Of a stretch of DNA of 42,920 nt, positions 24,843 to 33,136 are shown piece by piece. This stretch comes from Lishizhenia tianjinensis (GTDB lineage: Bacteria > Bacteroidota > Bacteroidia > Flavobacteriales_D > Crocinitomicaceae). The stretch spans positions 1 to 42,920 of the forward strand of contig CAMDLY010000019.1 in NCBI GenBank assembly GCA_945902115.1, read 5' to 3'. The notes under the pieces are model-generated. The model made no database searches. It worked only from the letters and a program-made list of their open reading frames with translations, and was not told the DNA's origin. The position numbers and the translations under genes were made by a program. Within the stretch, counting starts at the first letter, position 1. Each line of letters opens with the position of its first letter.

Positions 24843-26089
24843 GCCGTATGTAGAGTGATTTTTGTGAGTTTCTTATCTTTTTCTGTGGCTATTTTCCTTC
24901 TATCAATAGCCAATTCATAACACCATAAAATGTGATCTTCATCACAAATTATAGGTATAGTCGTCTTTTTTGAATTTGGGATTTTCGCAGCGGTAAATAC
25001 GTCAGAAAGTAATTTTGAACCATTCATCCCTAACGGAAAAATACGATCACCTTCTTTCCAGAATCGGATAAATGGCTGGCCTTTTAATTTTTCACTATTT
25101 AGAAAAAGACTCGATTTGTTATATGTAGTTGGAGGTTGAAGGATATCCTCAACACATATTGCGTATTTCGGTAATGATTCTTCACCTAAATTAAGGATAA
25201 TTTTCGTTCTATCTTTATGAAAAGTGGCCTGTTTATTTACTTCGAAAAGGCTTCCACTATGTGCATCTAAAAAATTACGAAATTCCATGAGTTGACTTCC
25301 TTTTAGGCCAAATTGTTTAAGGAAAAGAAGTAATTTATCGTCTGAGAATGCTTTGAGTTCTTTCAGTGGAAAAATACCATTATACGCTACTAGGAATTTT
25401 TGAAGAGAATTTTTATCCTCTATTTCTTGTTCTCTCAGTTTTTCTTGAATCAATAGAATGGCATCTCTAAGTGACGAAAATGTCTGAGATAATTCTGGAA
25501 TCAATCGATTTCTGATTGAATTACGCAAATAAATAGATTTCTTATTACTGCTATCTTCTCTCCATCCAAGCTCATGTTGAGCCATGTATTCTTCTATTTC
25601 ATTGGGCTTTACATTCAACATTGGTCTAACTACTTGATTCTCGGAAAGCGACATCCCTTTCAACCCGCTTCGACCTGAATTCCTGAATAAATGTATCCAG
25701 AAATTTTCTATTTGGTCCTGTTGATGATGTCCCACGAGTATACATGAGTTATTGATTTTTTTTATTTCTTGTTCAAAAAACGAGTAGCGTATGTCACGGG
25801 CTAACTGCTGAATATTCCCTTTGTTCAATGTTGCCAGCGGAATTTTAACATCATGAACAATCAATGGGGTATTTATGCTTTGCGCAAAATTCTCAAGCCA
25901 GCGCTGATCTTCATTACTTTCCTCTCCGCGTAGGTGATAATTTACGTGCAATAAAGTTAGAGGATAACCCAATGAATACAAAGCATGGGCAAGTGCCACA
26001 GAGTCCTTTCCTGACGATATGGCAACAAAAAAATGATCGAATACTATTTTCTTGAGCTCGCTTTGTACGCAGTTAACTAGTGATGACAT
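24839..26089 (-). CDS. tilS: tRNA(Ile)-lysidine synthase
   Basis: ATP-dependent enzyme that attaches lysine to C34 of the tRNA-Ile CAU anticodon so that it reads AUA. It is essential in most bacteria. The PP-loop is ISSGKDSVAL (residues 24-33): the consensus SGGxDS is here SSGKDS, so the first Gly is Ser. It is followed by TLLHVNYHLRGEESNEDQRWL, VGHHQQDQIENFWIHLFR and EDSSNKKSIYLRNSIRNRLIP, all TilS signatures. The C-terminal TilS domain has FWKEGDRIFPLGMNGSKLLSDVF. I start at the ATG at 26089 rather than the TTG at 26104. It overlaps pabB by 17 bases. Confidence 0.93.
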   Translation of the reverse strand: MSSLVNCVQSELKKIVFDHFFVAISSGKDSVALAHALYSLGYPLTLLHVNYHLRGEESNEDQRWLENFAQSINTPLIVHDVKIPLATLNKGNIQQLARDIRYSFFEQEIKKINNSCILVGHHQQDQIENFWIHLFRNSGRSGLKGMSLSENQVVRPMLNVKPNEIEEYMAQHELGWREDSSNKKSIYLRNSIRNRLIPELSQTFSSLRDAILLIQEKLREQEIEDKNSLQKFLVAYNGIFPLKELKAFSDDKLLLFLKQFGLKGSQLMEFRNFLDAHSGSLFEVNKQATFHKDRTKIILNLGEESLPKYAICVEDILQPPTTYNKSSLFLNSEKLKGQPFIRFWKEGDRIFPLGMNGSKLLSDVFTAAKIPNSKKTTIPIICDEDHILWCYELAIDRRKIATEKDKKLTKITLHTA

Positions 26090-27275
26090 TGCGCATTTTT
26101 TCAATTTTAATTAGGCACTCTTCATATTCTTTTTCAGGATCCGAAGATATGGTGATGGCGCTACCAACGCCACAGCTCATTCGTTTAGTATTATTATTAT
26201 AAACCAAGCTTCTAATTACTACATTCAAATCAAAGTCACCCTTAGGGTCTATGTAACCTATGGAGCCTGAATACAACCCCCTGTTGAAGTCCTCCATTTC
26301 GTCGATAATTTCTAGTGCTCTTTTTTTAGGTGCACCGGTCATCGACCCCATTGGAAATAGCGCACGAATAATATCATAGAAACTTTCTGTATTCGGTTCG
26401 CAAGAGACTGTTGAGATCAATTGATGTACTGTCGGAAAACTATAAACTTTGCACAATTCATCTACTTTCACAGAGCCTCTGGTGGCAATTTTTGAAAGGT
26501 CATTCCGCACTAAGTCAACAATAATTACATTTTCTGAGTGCTCCTTGGGGTCGGTCATTAATAAGTCAATGTTTGATCTATCTTGCTCTTCAGTAATTCC
26601 TCTCGCTGCTGTGCCTTTAATGGGTTGAGAAATTATTCTTCCGTCTTTTTTCTGTATGAATCTTTCAGGACTCGCACAAAAAAGAAAATGTTCGTTAAAG
26701 TTAAAGTATGCTGAAAAAGGAGCTTGCGTAAAATGATTCAATTTAAAATATAAATCCAACGGGTGAGTAATTTCTACGTCATTAGCAAAAAATTCTTGGC
26801 AATAATTCACCTCATAAATATCCCCTCGTTGCAAATGTTTTTTTATTTGATTTACCCGAGATAGGTAATCATTTTTGCTCGTTTTTGCACGCAGAGGAAT
26901 AGAGTAGGAGTGGTAATTTTCATTGGTCTCCATTTCCATCAACCAATCTAAAAATGCCATAACTTCTGAAGATGACGTTCCTTTTAATAATGCATGACCT
27001 TCACTTTTGAAATTCACTACAAATTTGGGCGACCATAACAATAACATTGGAAATTCTTGTTTATCCTCAAGTTTTGAAGTCAAGCCCATTAGAGGATTCT
27101 TTAAATTGTAGTTCAATGCAAGAAACGTATAGTCGTCTTTATGTTTGGAGAGATACGTGTCGATTTCTTTGGATTCAAAAGAGGTAGAAACTAGGTAGTC
27201 TTCGCATTCAAAACCAACTAATCTGTCTCCGTTATTACTATTGAAAATGCAAATAGGAACTTCTTCGTAACTCAT
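26073..27275 (-). CDS. pabB: Aminodeoxychorismate synthase component I
   Basis: Chorismate-binding enzyme that makes 4-amino-4-deoxychorismate for p-aminobenzoate and folate synthesis, using ammonia from a PabA amidotransferase. QPIKGTAARG places the PabB-type lysine at 220. Anthranilate synthase has Ala at this place, which supports PabB over TrpE. Other signatures: RGDIYEVNYCQEF, KEHSENVIIVDLVRNDLS, PTVHQLISTV, MGSMTGAPKKRALEIIDE, GLYSGSIGYI. The length of 400 residues is somewhat short, with a reduced N-terminal lobe. pabA and pabC are not nearby. It is the first gene of the pabB-tilS-rsmF-like set. Confidence 0.92.
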   Translation of the reverse strand: MSYEEVPICIFNSNNGDRLVGFECEDYLVSTSFESKEIDTYLSKHKDDYTFLALNYNLKNPLMGLTSKLEDKQEFPMLLLWSPKFVVNFKSEGHALLKGTSSSEVMAFLDWLMEMETNENYHSYSIPLRAKTSKNDYLSRVNQIKKHLQRGDIYEVNYCQEFFANDVEITHPLDLYFKLNHFTQAPFSAYFNFNEHFLFCASPERFIQKKDGRIISQPIKGTAARGITEEQDRSNIDLLMTDPKEHSENVIIVDLVRNDLSKIATRGSVKVDELCKVYSFPTVHQLISTVSCEPNTESFYDIIRALFPMGSMTGAPKKRALEIIDEMEDFNRGLYSGSIGYIDPKGDFDLNVVIRSLVYNNNTKRMSCGVGSAITISSDPEKEYEECLIKIEKMRNVITS

Positions 27276-27358
27276 ATTTTGTTCGGTCGGTAATTTTAAG
27301 TAAAAATAACAACAATAAACTATTTACTTAATGAGTTGTTCTTAGCTTTATGACAAAT

Positions 27359-29749
27359 ATGAAAAATATATTATTTTTAATAGTTCTATTCTCATTACAG
27401 ACTTTGGTAGCTCAGTCTAAATTTACATTGAGTGGATACGTTACAGAATCTAAGAGCGGTGAGGCCGTCATAGGCGCGAAGGTTGTTATACCTTCCCTTA
27501 ATCAGGGATCATCCACAAATAATTATGGGTTTTATTCCATTACGGTTCCAGCAGGAATGTATACCGTGGAATTCCGTTCGGGAGTTTACTCCACGGAGAC
27601 AAGGGAGCTAGATTTAACCAAAGATATACGACTCAGTGTGGAAGTCGGTACAAAAGACTTAAATGAAATAAGGTTGAGTGGAAAAAAAGGTGAGAATGTA
27701 AATTCTACCCAAATGGGACAGATTGCTTTAGAAATGGAAACAATTAAAACCTTACCTGCTTTCATGGGGGAGGTTGATGTAATCAAGACCATACAACTAC
27801 TTCCGGGAGTATCTTCTGTATCAGAAGGTGGACAGGGCTTTTATGTTAGGGGAGGGGGACCTGACCAAAATTTAGTTCTACTTGACGAGGCAGTGGTGTA
27901 CAATGCAGCTCATCTATTTGGATTTTTCTCAGTGTTTAATGCTGATGCTGTGAAAGGGGTTAATTTGATAAAAGGTGGAATGCCTGCCAATTTTGGTGGA
28001 AGAATGTCATCAGTTTTAGAGGTTAACATGAACGAAGGAAATTACAAGCGTGTAAGAGTCACCGGAGGTATCGGTGCGATTTCTTCAAGACTCACAGTCG
28101 AAGGGCCTATAAAAAAAGATAAGGGTTCATTCATTATCTCGGGTAGAAGAACCTACATAGACATTCTCTTGAAGGCGGCAATTCCTGACTCTTCGCCTTT
28201 TTCGGGAAGTGGATATTATTTCTACGATTTTAATTTTAAGGCAAATTATAAACTTGGGGAGAAAGACCGAGTTTACTTTAGTGGCTACTACGGAAAGGAT
28301 GTATTTAGTTTTGGTTCCACCGAGGACGACTTTAGTGTAGATATGCCATGGGGAAATGGTATTATGGCTTTACGTTGGAATCATTTGTTTTCGAATAAAC
28401 TCTTTATGAATGTAACGGGGACATTTACAGACTATCAATTTGAGTTCGCTTCTGCACAAGACCAATTTCAATTTGGCTTACTTTCCGGAGTGCGCGATGT
28501 TGGCGCCAAAGTAGACTTTACATATTTTCCGAATACGAAACATCGCCTAAAATGGGGAGGTGATTATACGTTCCATACCTTTACGCCGACTAGTATTTCG
28601 GCCCAATCTGATAGCATCGTATTCGATACTGGTTTAGCGCAGCAATTGAGGTCTCATGAGACAGCTGCCTACGTCCTTGACGAATTCGACGTGAGCGAGT
28701 CACTACGTATGAACGTTGGTTTACGATACAGTGCCTACGCCTTTACCGGACCTTTTACGCGTTACATAAAAGGAGATATTGGTACTCCCGATACGACTAT
28801 TAACTATGGTCGTGGGGATATCATTAAATTTTATCACGGCTTAGAACCACGTATTTCTTTGCGTTATCTGTTGCCCGACAAAAGTTCTATAAAAGCAGGT
28901 TATGCTTACAACTACCAATATGTACATTTAACCTCATTGAGTGCAGTTTCGTTACCAACAGATGTTTGGTTTCCTACAACTGATTTGGCAAAACCTCAAA
29001 AGGGGTATCAATTGTCCTTGGGATATTTTAGAAATTTTGACGACGACAAATGGGAGACGAGCGTTGAAGTATATTATAAAGGCCTAAAAAACTTAGTTGA
29101 ATACAAAGAAGGCGCCTTACCTGGAGATAACGTGAATGATAATACGGATAATCTTTTGGTGTATGGTGTTGGCTGGGCATATGGAGTAGAGTTTTTTGTT
29201 AAAAGAAATTTCGGAAAGTTTACGGGTTGGGTTGGTTATACTTGGGCCAAAACAGAAAGAAAATTCGAGGATTTGAATGAAGGAAATCCTTTTCCTGCAA
29301 AATATGACCGTCGCCATGATTTAAGTATTGTAGCTTCATATAAGCCTAATGACAGATGGGTTTTTAGCAGCGCATTTATCTATGCAACCGGGAATACACT
29401 CACGCTGCCATCCTCATGGTATGTCCAGGAGCAAAATTTACTGTTCAATTACGGGGCAAGAAATTCAACGAGAATGCCGGTATATCACCGTTTGGATTTA
29501 TCTGCAACATGGTATGATAAAGCCGAAAAAACAATTTTGGATCCAAGAACTGGAATAGAGGTCAAAGTGAAAAAACGTTTCAGACACAATTGGGCATTTT
29601 CGATTTACAATGTTTATAATCGAGCCAATCCTTTTTTCTTGTACGTAGACAACGATGGGGACTTTCTCAACGGAGACTTTAAAATATCGGTTAAGCAGGT
29701 TACTTTATTTCCTGTCATACCAAGTGTAACCTGGAACTTTGAATTCTGA
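27359..29749 (+). CDS. TonB-dependent outer-membrane receptor with carboxypeptidase-like regulatory domain
   Basis: The signal peptide MKNILFLIVLFSLQTLVAQ is followed by a CarboxypepD_reg-like domain (FTLSGYVTESKSGEAVIGAK to about residue 95), the plug (LPAFMGEVDVIKTIQLLPGV, GFYVRGGGPDQNLVLLDEA, NFGGRMSSVLEV) and a beta-barrel ending in an aromatic residue (VTWNFEF). At about 796 residues it is shorter than SusC proteins. The substrate is unknown. I use the ATG at 27359, directly before the signal peptide; the ATG at 27350 adds only MTN. The last base of the stop is the first base of the DUF4249 lipoprotein ATG (TGATG), so the two are translationally coupled and likely work together. Confidence 0.9.
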   Translation: MKNILFLIVLFSLQTLVAQSKFTLSGYVTESKSGEAVIGAKVVIPSLNQGSSTNNYGFYSITVPAGMYTVEFRSGVYSTETRELDLTKDIRLSVEVGTKDLNEIRLSGKKGENVNSTQMGQIALEMETIKTLPAFMGEVDVIKTIQLLPGVSSVSEGGQGFYVRGGGPDQNLVLLDEAVVYNAAHLFGFFSVFNADAVKGVNLIKGGMPANFGGRMSSVLEVNMNEGNYKRVRVTGGIGAISSRLTVEGPIKKDKGSFIISGRRTYIDILLKAAIPDSSPFSGSGYYFYDFNFKANYKLGEKDRVYFSGYYGKDVFSFGSTEDDFSVDMPWGNGIMALRWNHLFSNKLFMNVTGTFTDYQFEFASAQDQFQFGLLSGVRDVGAKVDFTYFPNTKHRLKWGGDYTFHTFTPTSISAQSDSIVFDTGLAQQLRSHETAAYVLDEFDVSESLRMNVGLRYSAYAFTGPFTRYIKGDIGTPDTTINYGRGDIIKFYHGLEPRISLRYLLPDKSSIKAGYAYNYQYVHLTSLSAVSLPTDVWFPTTDLAKPQKGYQLSLGYFRNFDDDKWETSVEVYYKGLKNLVEYKEGALPGDNVNDNTDNLLVYGVGWAYGVEFFVKRNFGKFTGWVGYTWAKTERKFEDLNEGNPFPAKYDRRHDLSIVASYKPNDRWVFSSAFIYATGNTLTLPSSWYVQEQNLLFNYGARNSTRMPVYHRLDLSATWYDKAEKTILDPRTGIEVKVKKRFRHNWAFSIYNVYNRANPFFLYVDNDGDFLNGDFKISVKQVTLFPVIPSVTWNFEF

Positions 29750-30684
29750 TGAGTAGAAAATTATTACTTACGCTGGCTAGTACCCTACCTTTGACGATAA
29801 TATTTTTATCATCTTGTACTAAAGAGGTGCAGATTGAAATTCCAGGTTATAAGGAGCAATTAGTTGTCGATGGCTTCATCGAAACAGGTGTGCCTGCTGT
29901 AGTTTTATTAAGTAAAACAAATAATATCTACGCTGGAACGAACATTCAAAATTATATAGATGGTTTTGTCTCAGGTGCAACAGTTATCGTATCTAATGGA
30001 ACAATCACCGATACCTTGTCAGAAGTATGTACTAATAATCTACCGCCTGGATCTGAAGAAACGGTAGCGGCTTTTTTCGGTTTGCCCGTAGAGCAAATTG
30101 TTAACCTAAATTTATGTTTTTATGTTTCCGATCAGTTGGTTGGAGAAGTTGGTAAGACATATGACTTAACAATCGTGGATGAAGGGAATACATATACCTC
30201 TCAAACACGTATTCTAGAACCCGTAGCGCTAGACAGTATTTATTGGAAACAAGAGGCGGGAGCTCCTGGTTACGGTTTTTGCTGGTCACAATTGAGCGAT
30301 CCGCCAGCAACGGGAAATGCTTATCGTTGGGATGTAAAATATATCTCGGACGTATCGTTTTCAAAACCCTTTGGACCCTATTCAGATGATAGGTTTTACA
30401 ACGGGTTAACCTTCGATTTTCCTAATCCTAACCCCATGAGCTTCAACGACCAAACAATAGCTCCTGAAGTAAGAGGATATTTTAAACAAGGGGATACGCT
30501 TGTGGTAAGGTTGTCCACCATAGGTCAAAAAGAGTTTCAGTTCTTCGATAAAAAATACAACCAAATTTACAGTGGCGGAAACCCATTTTCCACCCCCGTA
30601 AATATTCCCTCTAACATCATCGGCGGTGCCTTAGGAATTTGGGCGGGATATTCACCAAGCTTGGATACTTTAATTTGTCAATGA
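29749..30684 (+). CDS. DUF4249 family lipoprotein (TonB receptor partner)
   Basis: A 311-residue lipoprotein with the lipidation Cys at residue 23 (FLSSC). The beginning of the mature part, VQIEIPGYKEQLVVDGFIETG followed by PAVVLLSKTNNIY, is the DUF4249 pattern, then GATVIVSNGTITDTLSE, VGKTYDLTIVDEGNTYTSQTRI and a beta-rich C-terminus (GALGIWAGYSP). Proteins of this family are found next to TonB receptors with a carboxypeptidase-like domain in Bacteroidota and are thought to be surface lipoproteins that assist uptake, in analogy to SusD. That role is inferred from context. Start coupled to the receptor stop. Confidence 0.88.
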   Translation: MSRKLLLTLASTLPLTIIFLSSCTKEVQIEIPGYKEQLVVDGFIETGVPAVVLLSKTNNIYAGTNIQNYIDGFVSGATVIVSNGTITDTLSEVCTNNLPPGSEETVAAFFGLPVEQIVNLNLCFYVSDQLVGEVGKTYDLTIVDEGNTYTSQTRILEPVALDSIYWKQEAGAPGYGFCWSQLSDPPATGNAYRWDVKYISDVSFSKPFGPYSDDRFYNGLTFDFPNPNPMSFNDQTIAPEVRGYFKQGDTLVVRLSTIGQKEFQFFDKKYNQIYSGGNPFSTPVNIPSNIIGGALGIWAGYSPSLDTLICQ

Positions 30685-30692
30685 TTGACTAA

Positions 30693-31163
30693 TTAAGTGA
30701 GTCTCGTAATTACCTCACTTTGGTTTGGGTAAGACTTCATAAGTTCCTCTTTTGAGAACAGTTCAAATGTAGAAAAATCAAAGCCCGGTGAAACTGCGCA
30801 CGATACTAATGCATAGCCTTCTGTGAGTTCAATTTCACTTCCAAAAATTGTATTTCCCTTTACCAACGCATGTGGAGTTTCATTATTTGTTAAATCAAGA
30901 CCAAGATGTATGGTCGTTAATTCACTTTTGTCTAATATGTGAATACTTAAAGGGCTTCCTTCATGAAAATACCAATGTTCATCACTTTGAATACGATGGA
31001 AACGCGACGGTGAATCTGAGGTAAGTAAAAAATAGATGGAAGTCATCAACGAAAGACCGTTTTGTGTATTTTCCGTTGAACGATAAGTCTCTTTATAATA
31101 ACCACCTTCGGGATGAGGATGCAATTGAAGTGATTCAACTAATTCTTTAACTCGTGTATTCAT
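30693..31163 (-). CDS. Cupin superfamily protein (DUF985 type)
   Basis: A 156-residue single-domain cupin. The family signature LQLHPHPEGGYYKETYRS (residues 12-29) is followed by TSIYFLLTSDSPSRFHRIQSD, EHWYFHEGSPLSIHIL and a C-terminal VSCAVSPGFDFSTFELFS. His residues in FHRIQSDEHWYFHEG could hold a metal. The substrate is unknown for this branch. It is the last gene of the minus-strand cluster that begins with the TPR gene. The stop lies nine bases from the DUF4249 stop on the other strand. An imperfectly placed AAGTGAG/CTCACTT inverted repeat covers its last codons. Confidence 0.88.
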   Translation of the reverse strand: MNTRVKELVESLQLHPHPEGGYYKETYRSTENTQNGLSLMTSIYFLLTSDSPSRFHRIQSDEHWYFHEGSPLSIHILDKSELTTIHLGLDLTNNETPHALVKGNTIFGSEIELTEGYALVSCAVSPGFDFSTFELFSKEELMKSYPNQSEVITRLT

Positions 31164-31934
31164 TTACTCAATTGGATTTATTAAAGGTTGACGACCGGTA
31201 TTTTTAATTTTTGGCAGGTAATAGCGAAAATCAACAGATAAAAATGCACCGCTTGCTTGACGAAAGTCATTTGCTTTTAGTTGGGTACCATAAAAATACA
31301 GACCATTATATTCAAAAAGAGGAGCCAAAGCAATTTTCGCTGTAGTTCCTAAATAAAAATATCCTGACTTTTTAGTCCTAAATTCAAATCCTGCTTGTGC
31401 GTTTATTTCAGCTCCGAATTTCCATCTCGAATAGCCATAATGCACAAAATTACTTTTACCATCCGTATAATTATTTACTCTAACACTCGTGGGCTTGTAA
31501 AAAAATGAGGTTCCGAGACCCGCTGAGCCGAAGATCGATTTGGTCAGTTTTACAAATACAAGTCCTTGAATTGGAAATTCATAGTTAACAAAGGTTATAT
31601 TATTTTGAAGGGATATCCCAGAATCAGCCACTGCCATGGAAACTTTCAAGTGCCGTTGGGTATAATTGATGCCACCTTCAATACTGAAGCCTCTTTCAAA
31701 ATCTCTACGGATCATCCCACCAAATGAATATCCCGGGAGGAAATTTGTTGAAGACGAATACATCGAATCGGATAAAACCATTGGGATTTCACTACCGAAA
31801 CCAGGCATGATTAATCGCATTTGTACTCCGAAGAATAAGGATAAATCTTCATTGAATTCTTCTCGGTATTCTCTCTGTCCAATAAAAGAAAAGCAACTTG
31901 ACAACAAAAAGAAGGAGAGGGCAAATTTTTTCAA
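31164..31934 (-). CDS. Outer-membrane beta-barrel protein (256 aa)
   Basis: The signal peptide MKKFALSFFLLSSCFSFIGQ is followed by alternating hydrophobic strands typical of a small porin-like barrel: GYSFGGMIRRDFERGFSIEG, INYTQRHLKVSMAVA, FVNYEFPIQGLVFVKL, FGAEINAQAGFEFRTK, GYFYLGTTAKIALAPLF, FLSVDFRYYLP. Function unknown. The start is TTG at 31934, two bases after the nitroreductase stop. No in-frame ATG comes before the mature region (next Met near residue 38), so TTG is the only start that keeps the signal peptide. The cupin gene follows directly. Confidence 0.78.
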   Translation of the reverse strand: MKKFALSFFLLSSCFSFIGQREYREEFNEDLSLFFGVQMRLIMPGFGSEIPMVLSDSMYSSSTNFLPGYSFGGMIRRDFERGFSIEGGINYTQRHLKVSMAVADSGISLQNNITFVNYEFPIQGLVFVKLTKSIFGSAGLGTSFFYKPTSVRVNNYTDGKSNFVHYGYSRWKFGAEINAQAGFEFRTKKSGYFYLGTTAKIALAPLFEYNGLYFYGTQLKANDFRQASGAFLSVDFRYYLPKIKNTGRQPLINPIE

Positions 31935-31935
31935 A

Positions 31936-32526
31936 TTATTCAGTTATCCATGTAGTGTTGTATTCTAACGGTTTTCGATGCGCTATTTCTGGCCATTCAC
32001 CAGAAAGATACCCTATATAAATAAGGCCAAGGCATTTATCTTGATGCCCGAGACCTAAAAATTCATTCATCGCTTCGTGATAAATCAATTTTGGAGTAGA
32101 CCAAAAAGCACCTAGACCGTAGGCAGTACAGGTTAATTGCATGTTTTGTATGGCACATGCAACAGCTTCGATTTCCTCTATTTCGGGTATACGTTGCTCT
32201 TCCTGTCTTTTCATCGATACAGCGATGGCTACCGAGGAAAGTTTTGGCCTTCGAACTAGTTTTGCTAATTTTTGTGCATTTTGAGATTCCTCAGGGGTCA
32301 GTTGTAAATATGTTTTTCCTAAAAAGTCGCTCAGTTTGTCAAGTCCCGCATCAGTAAAAACATGAAACCTCCATGGTTGGGTGTTTCCATGTGTGGGGGC
32401 GAATTGAGCGTTTGTCAAAATTAATTCAAGTTGATCTTTATGCACTTTTCTTGTTGAAAATTGCTCCGGGTAGATGGTTCGCCTGTTGCGAATTAATTCG
32501 GTTATTTCTGATAAATTATATTTCAT
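31936..32526 (-). CDS. Nitroreductase family FMN oxidoreductase
   Basis: A 196-residue flavin oxidoreductase. The N-terminus LIRNRRTIYPEQFSTR and the FMN-pocket segment NAQFAPTHGNTQPWRFHVF (residues about 36-54) define the family. VACAIQNMQLTCTAYGLGAFW and CLGLIYIGYLSGEWP are the conserved second half. It probably reduces a nitroaromatic, quinone or related compound with NAD(P)H; the native substrate is unknown. Its ATG overlaps the TPR gene stop in ATGA, and the barrel gene follows by a TTG start one base after its stop. Confidence 0.9.
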   Translation of the reverse strand: MKYNLSEITELIRNRRTIYPEQFSTRKVHKDQLELILTNAQFAPTHGNTQPWRFHVFTDAGLDKLSDFLGKTYLQLTPEESQNAQKLAKLVRRPKLSSVAIAVSMKRQEEQRIPEIEEIEAVACAIQNMQLTCTAYGLGAFWSTPKLIYHEAMNEFLGLGHQDKCLGLIYIGYLSGEWPEIAHRKPLEYNTTWITE

Positions 32527-33053
32527 TTAAGACAATAAATAGACATGTATTCGCTTGCTGAACTATTCCCTAATTCAAGAGATTTTTTTAAATCTTGGCA
32601 ACAACCTTTTATATCACCATTCATTCTTTTCATTAAGCTACGCATGAAATAATACGAAGCATTTTCTGTATTTAATGCTATTGCTGTGGAAATATCTTTC
32701 AATGATTCCTCAGTTTTATCAAGATTAAAATAACAAAATGACCGAATGGAATACATATAAGCAAGTTCAGTTTCATTCCTTTCCGTTGCTTTTTCGATAG
32801 AAATCGCCTTGTTAATTGTGCTTAGTGCACCATCAAATTGTTGATTTTCGCAGGCAATATTTGTGAGTTGAACATATGCTTTAGCATACATCGAGTCAAC
32901 AGTCAAGACTTTCAGGTAGTATTTTTTTGCTTTTTGGTAATCTTGCTTTTCGTAGGCGTAATTGGCTTTTGAAAGCGATAATAAAAGTTTATTTGTTTGA
33001 GCAGAGGCAATTATAGAATAAAATAGAAAAAGCACCAGTAGAGAACACTTCAT
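32523..33053 (-). CDS. Secreted TPR repeat protein (176 aa)
   Basis: The signal peptide MKCSLLVLFLFYSIIASAQ is followed by about four tetratricopeptide units: ANYAYEKQDYQKAKKYYLKV, AKAYVQLTNIACENQQFDGA, AYMYSIRSFCYFNLDKTEES, ASYYFMRSLMKRMNGDIKGC. A short tail (CCQDLKKSLELGNSSASEYM) resembles the ends of Bacteroidota TPR proteins in which the last unit is GDKKGACKDW-like. It should act as a protein-binding scaffold in the periplasm; no partner is known. It heads the minus-strand nitroreductase/barrel/cupin set, with an exact -7 box a few bases upstream. Confidence 0.85.
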   Translation of the reverse strand: MKCSLLVLFLFYSIIASAQTNKLLLSLSKANYAYEKQDYQKAKKYYLKVLTVDSMYAKAYVQLTNIACENQQFDGALSTINKAISIEKATERNETELAYMYSIRSFCYFNLDKTEESLKDISTAIALNTENASYYFMRSLMKRMNGDIKGCCQDLKKSLELGNSSASEYMSIYCLK

Positions 33054-33058
33054 GCAGT

Positions 33059-33066
33059 CAAAAGTA
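33059..33066 (-). promoter_or_regulatory. Predicted -7 box of the TPR/nitroreductase operon
   Basis: On the minus strand this is TACTTTTG, an exact TAnnTTTG, only five bases before the ATG at 33053. If the box is used, the mRNA would have a leader of about two bases. Confidence 0.45.
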
Positions 33067-33123
33067 AGAAATATGTACTATAAATCAAAGAAAACCTGCA
33101 TTCCTCGATTGCTTTTAAAATCG

Positions 33124-33131
33124 TATTTTTG
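33124..33131 (+). promoter_or_regulatory. Predicted -7 box of the 33137 receptor operon
   Basis: TATTTTTG is an exact TAnnTTTG and lies five bases before the ATG at 33137, mirroring the divergent box at 33059-33066. The nearest TTG is 12 bases upstream, closer than the usual -33 spacing, so support is from the -7 alone. Confidence 0.45.
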
Positions 33132-33136
33132 CTTTC

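Noticed and set aside
30695-30720. AAGTGAG/CTCACTT inverted repeat at the end of the cupin gene as a terminator
   Set aside because: The loop is 12 bases, the stem has seven pairs, and neither strand continues into a T tract, so it does not look like an intrinsic terminator.
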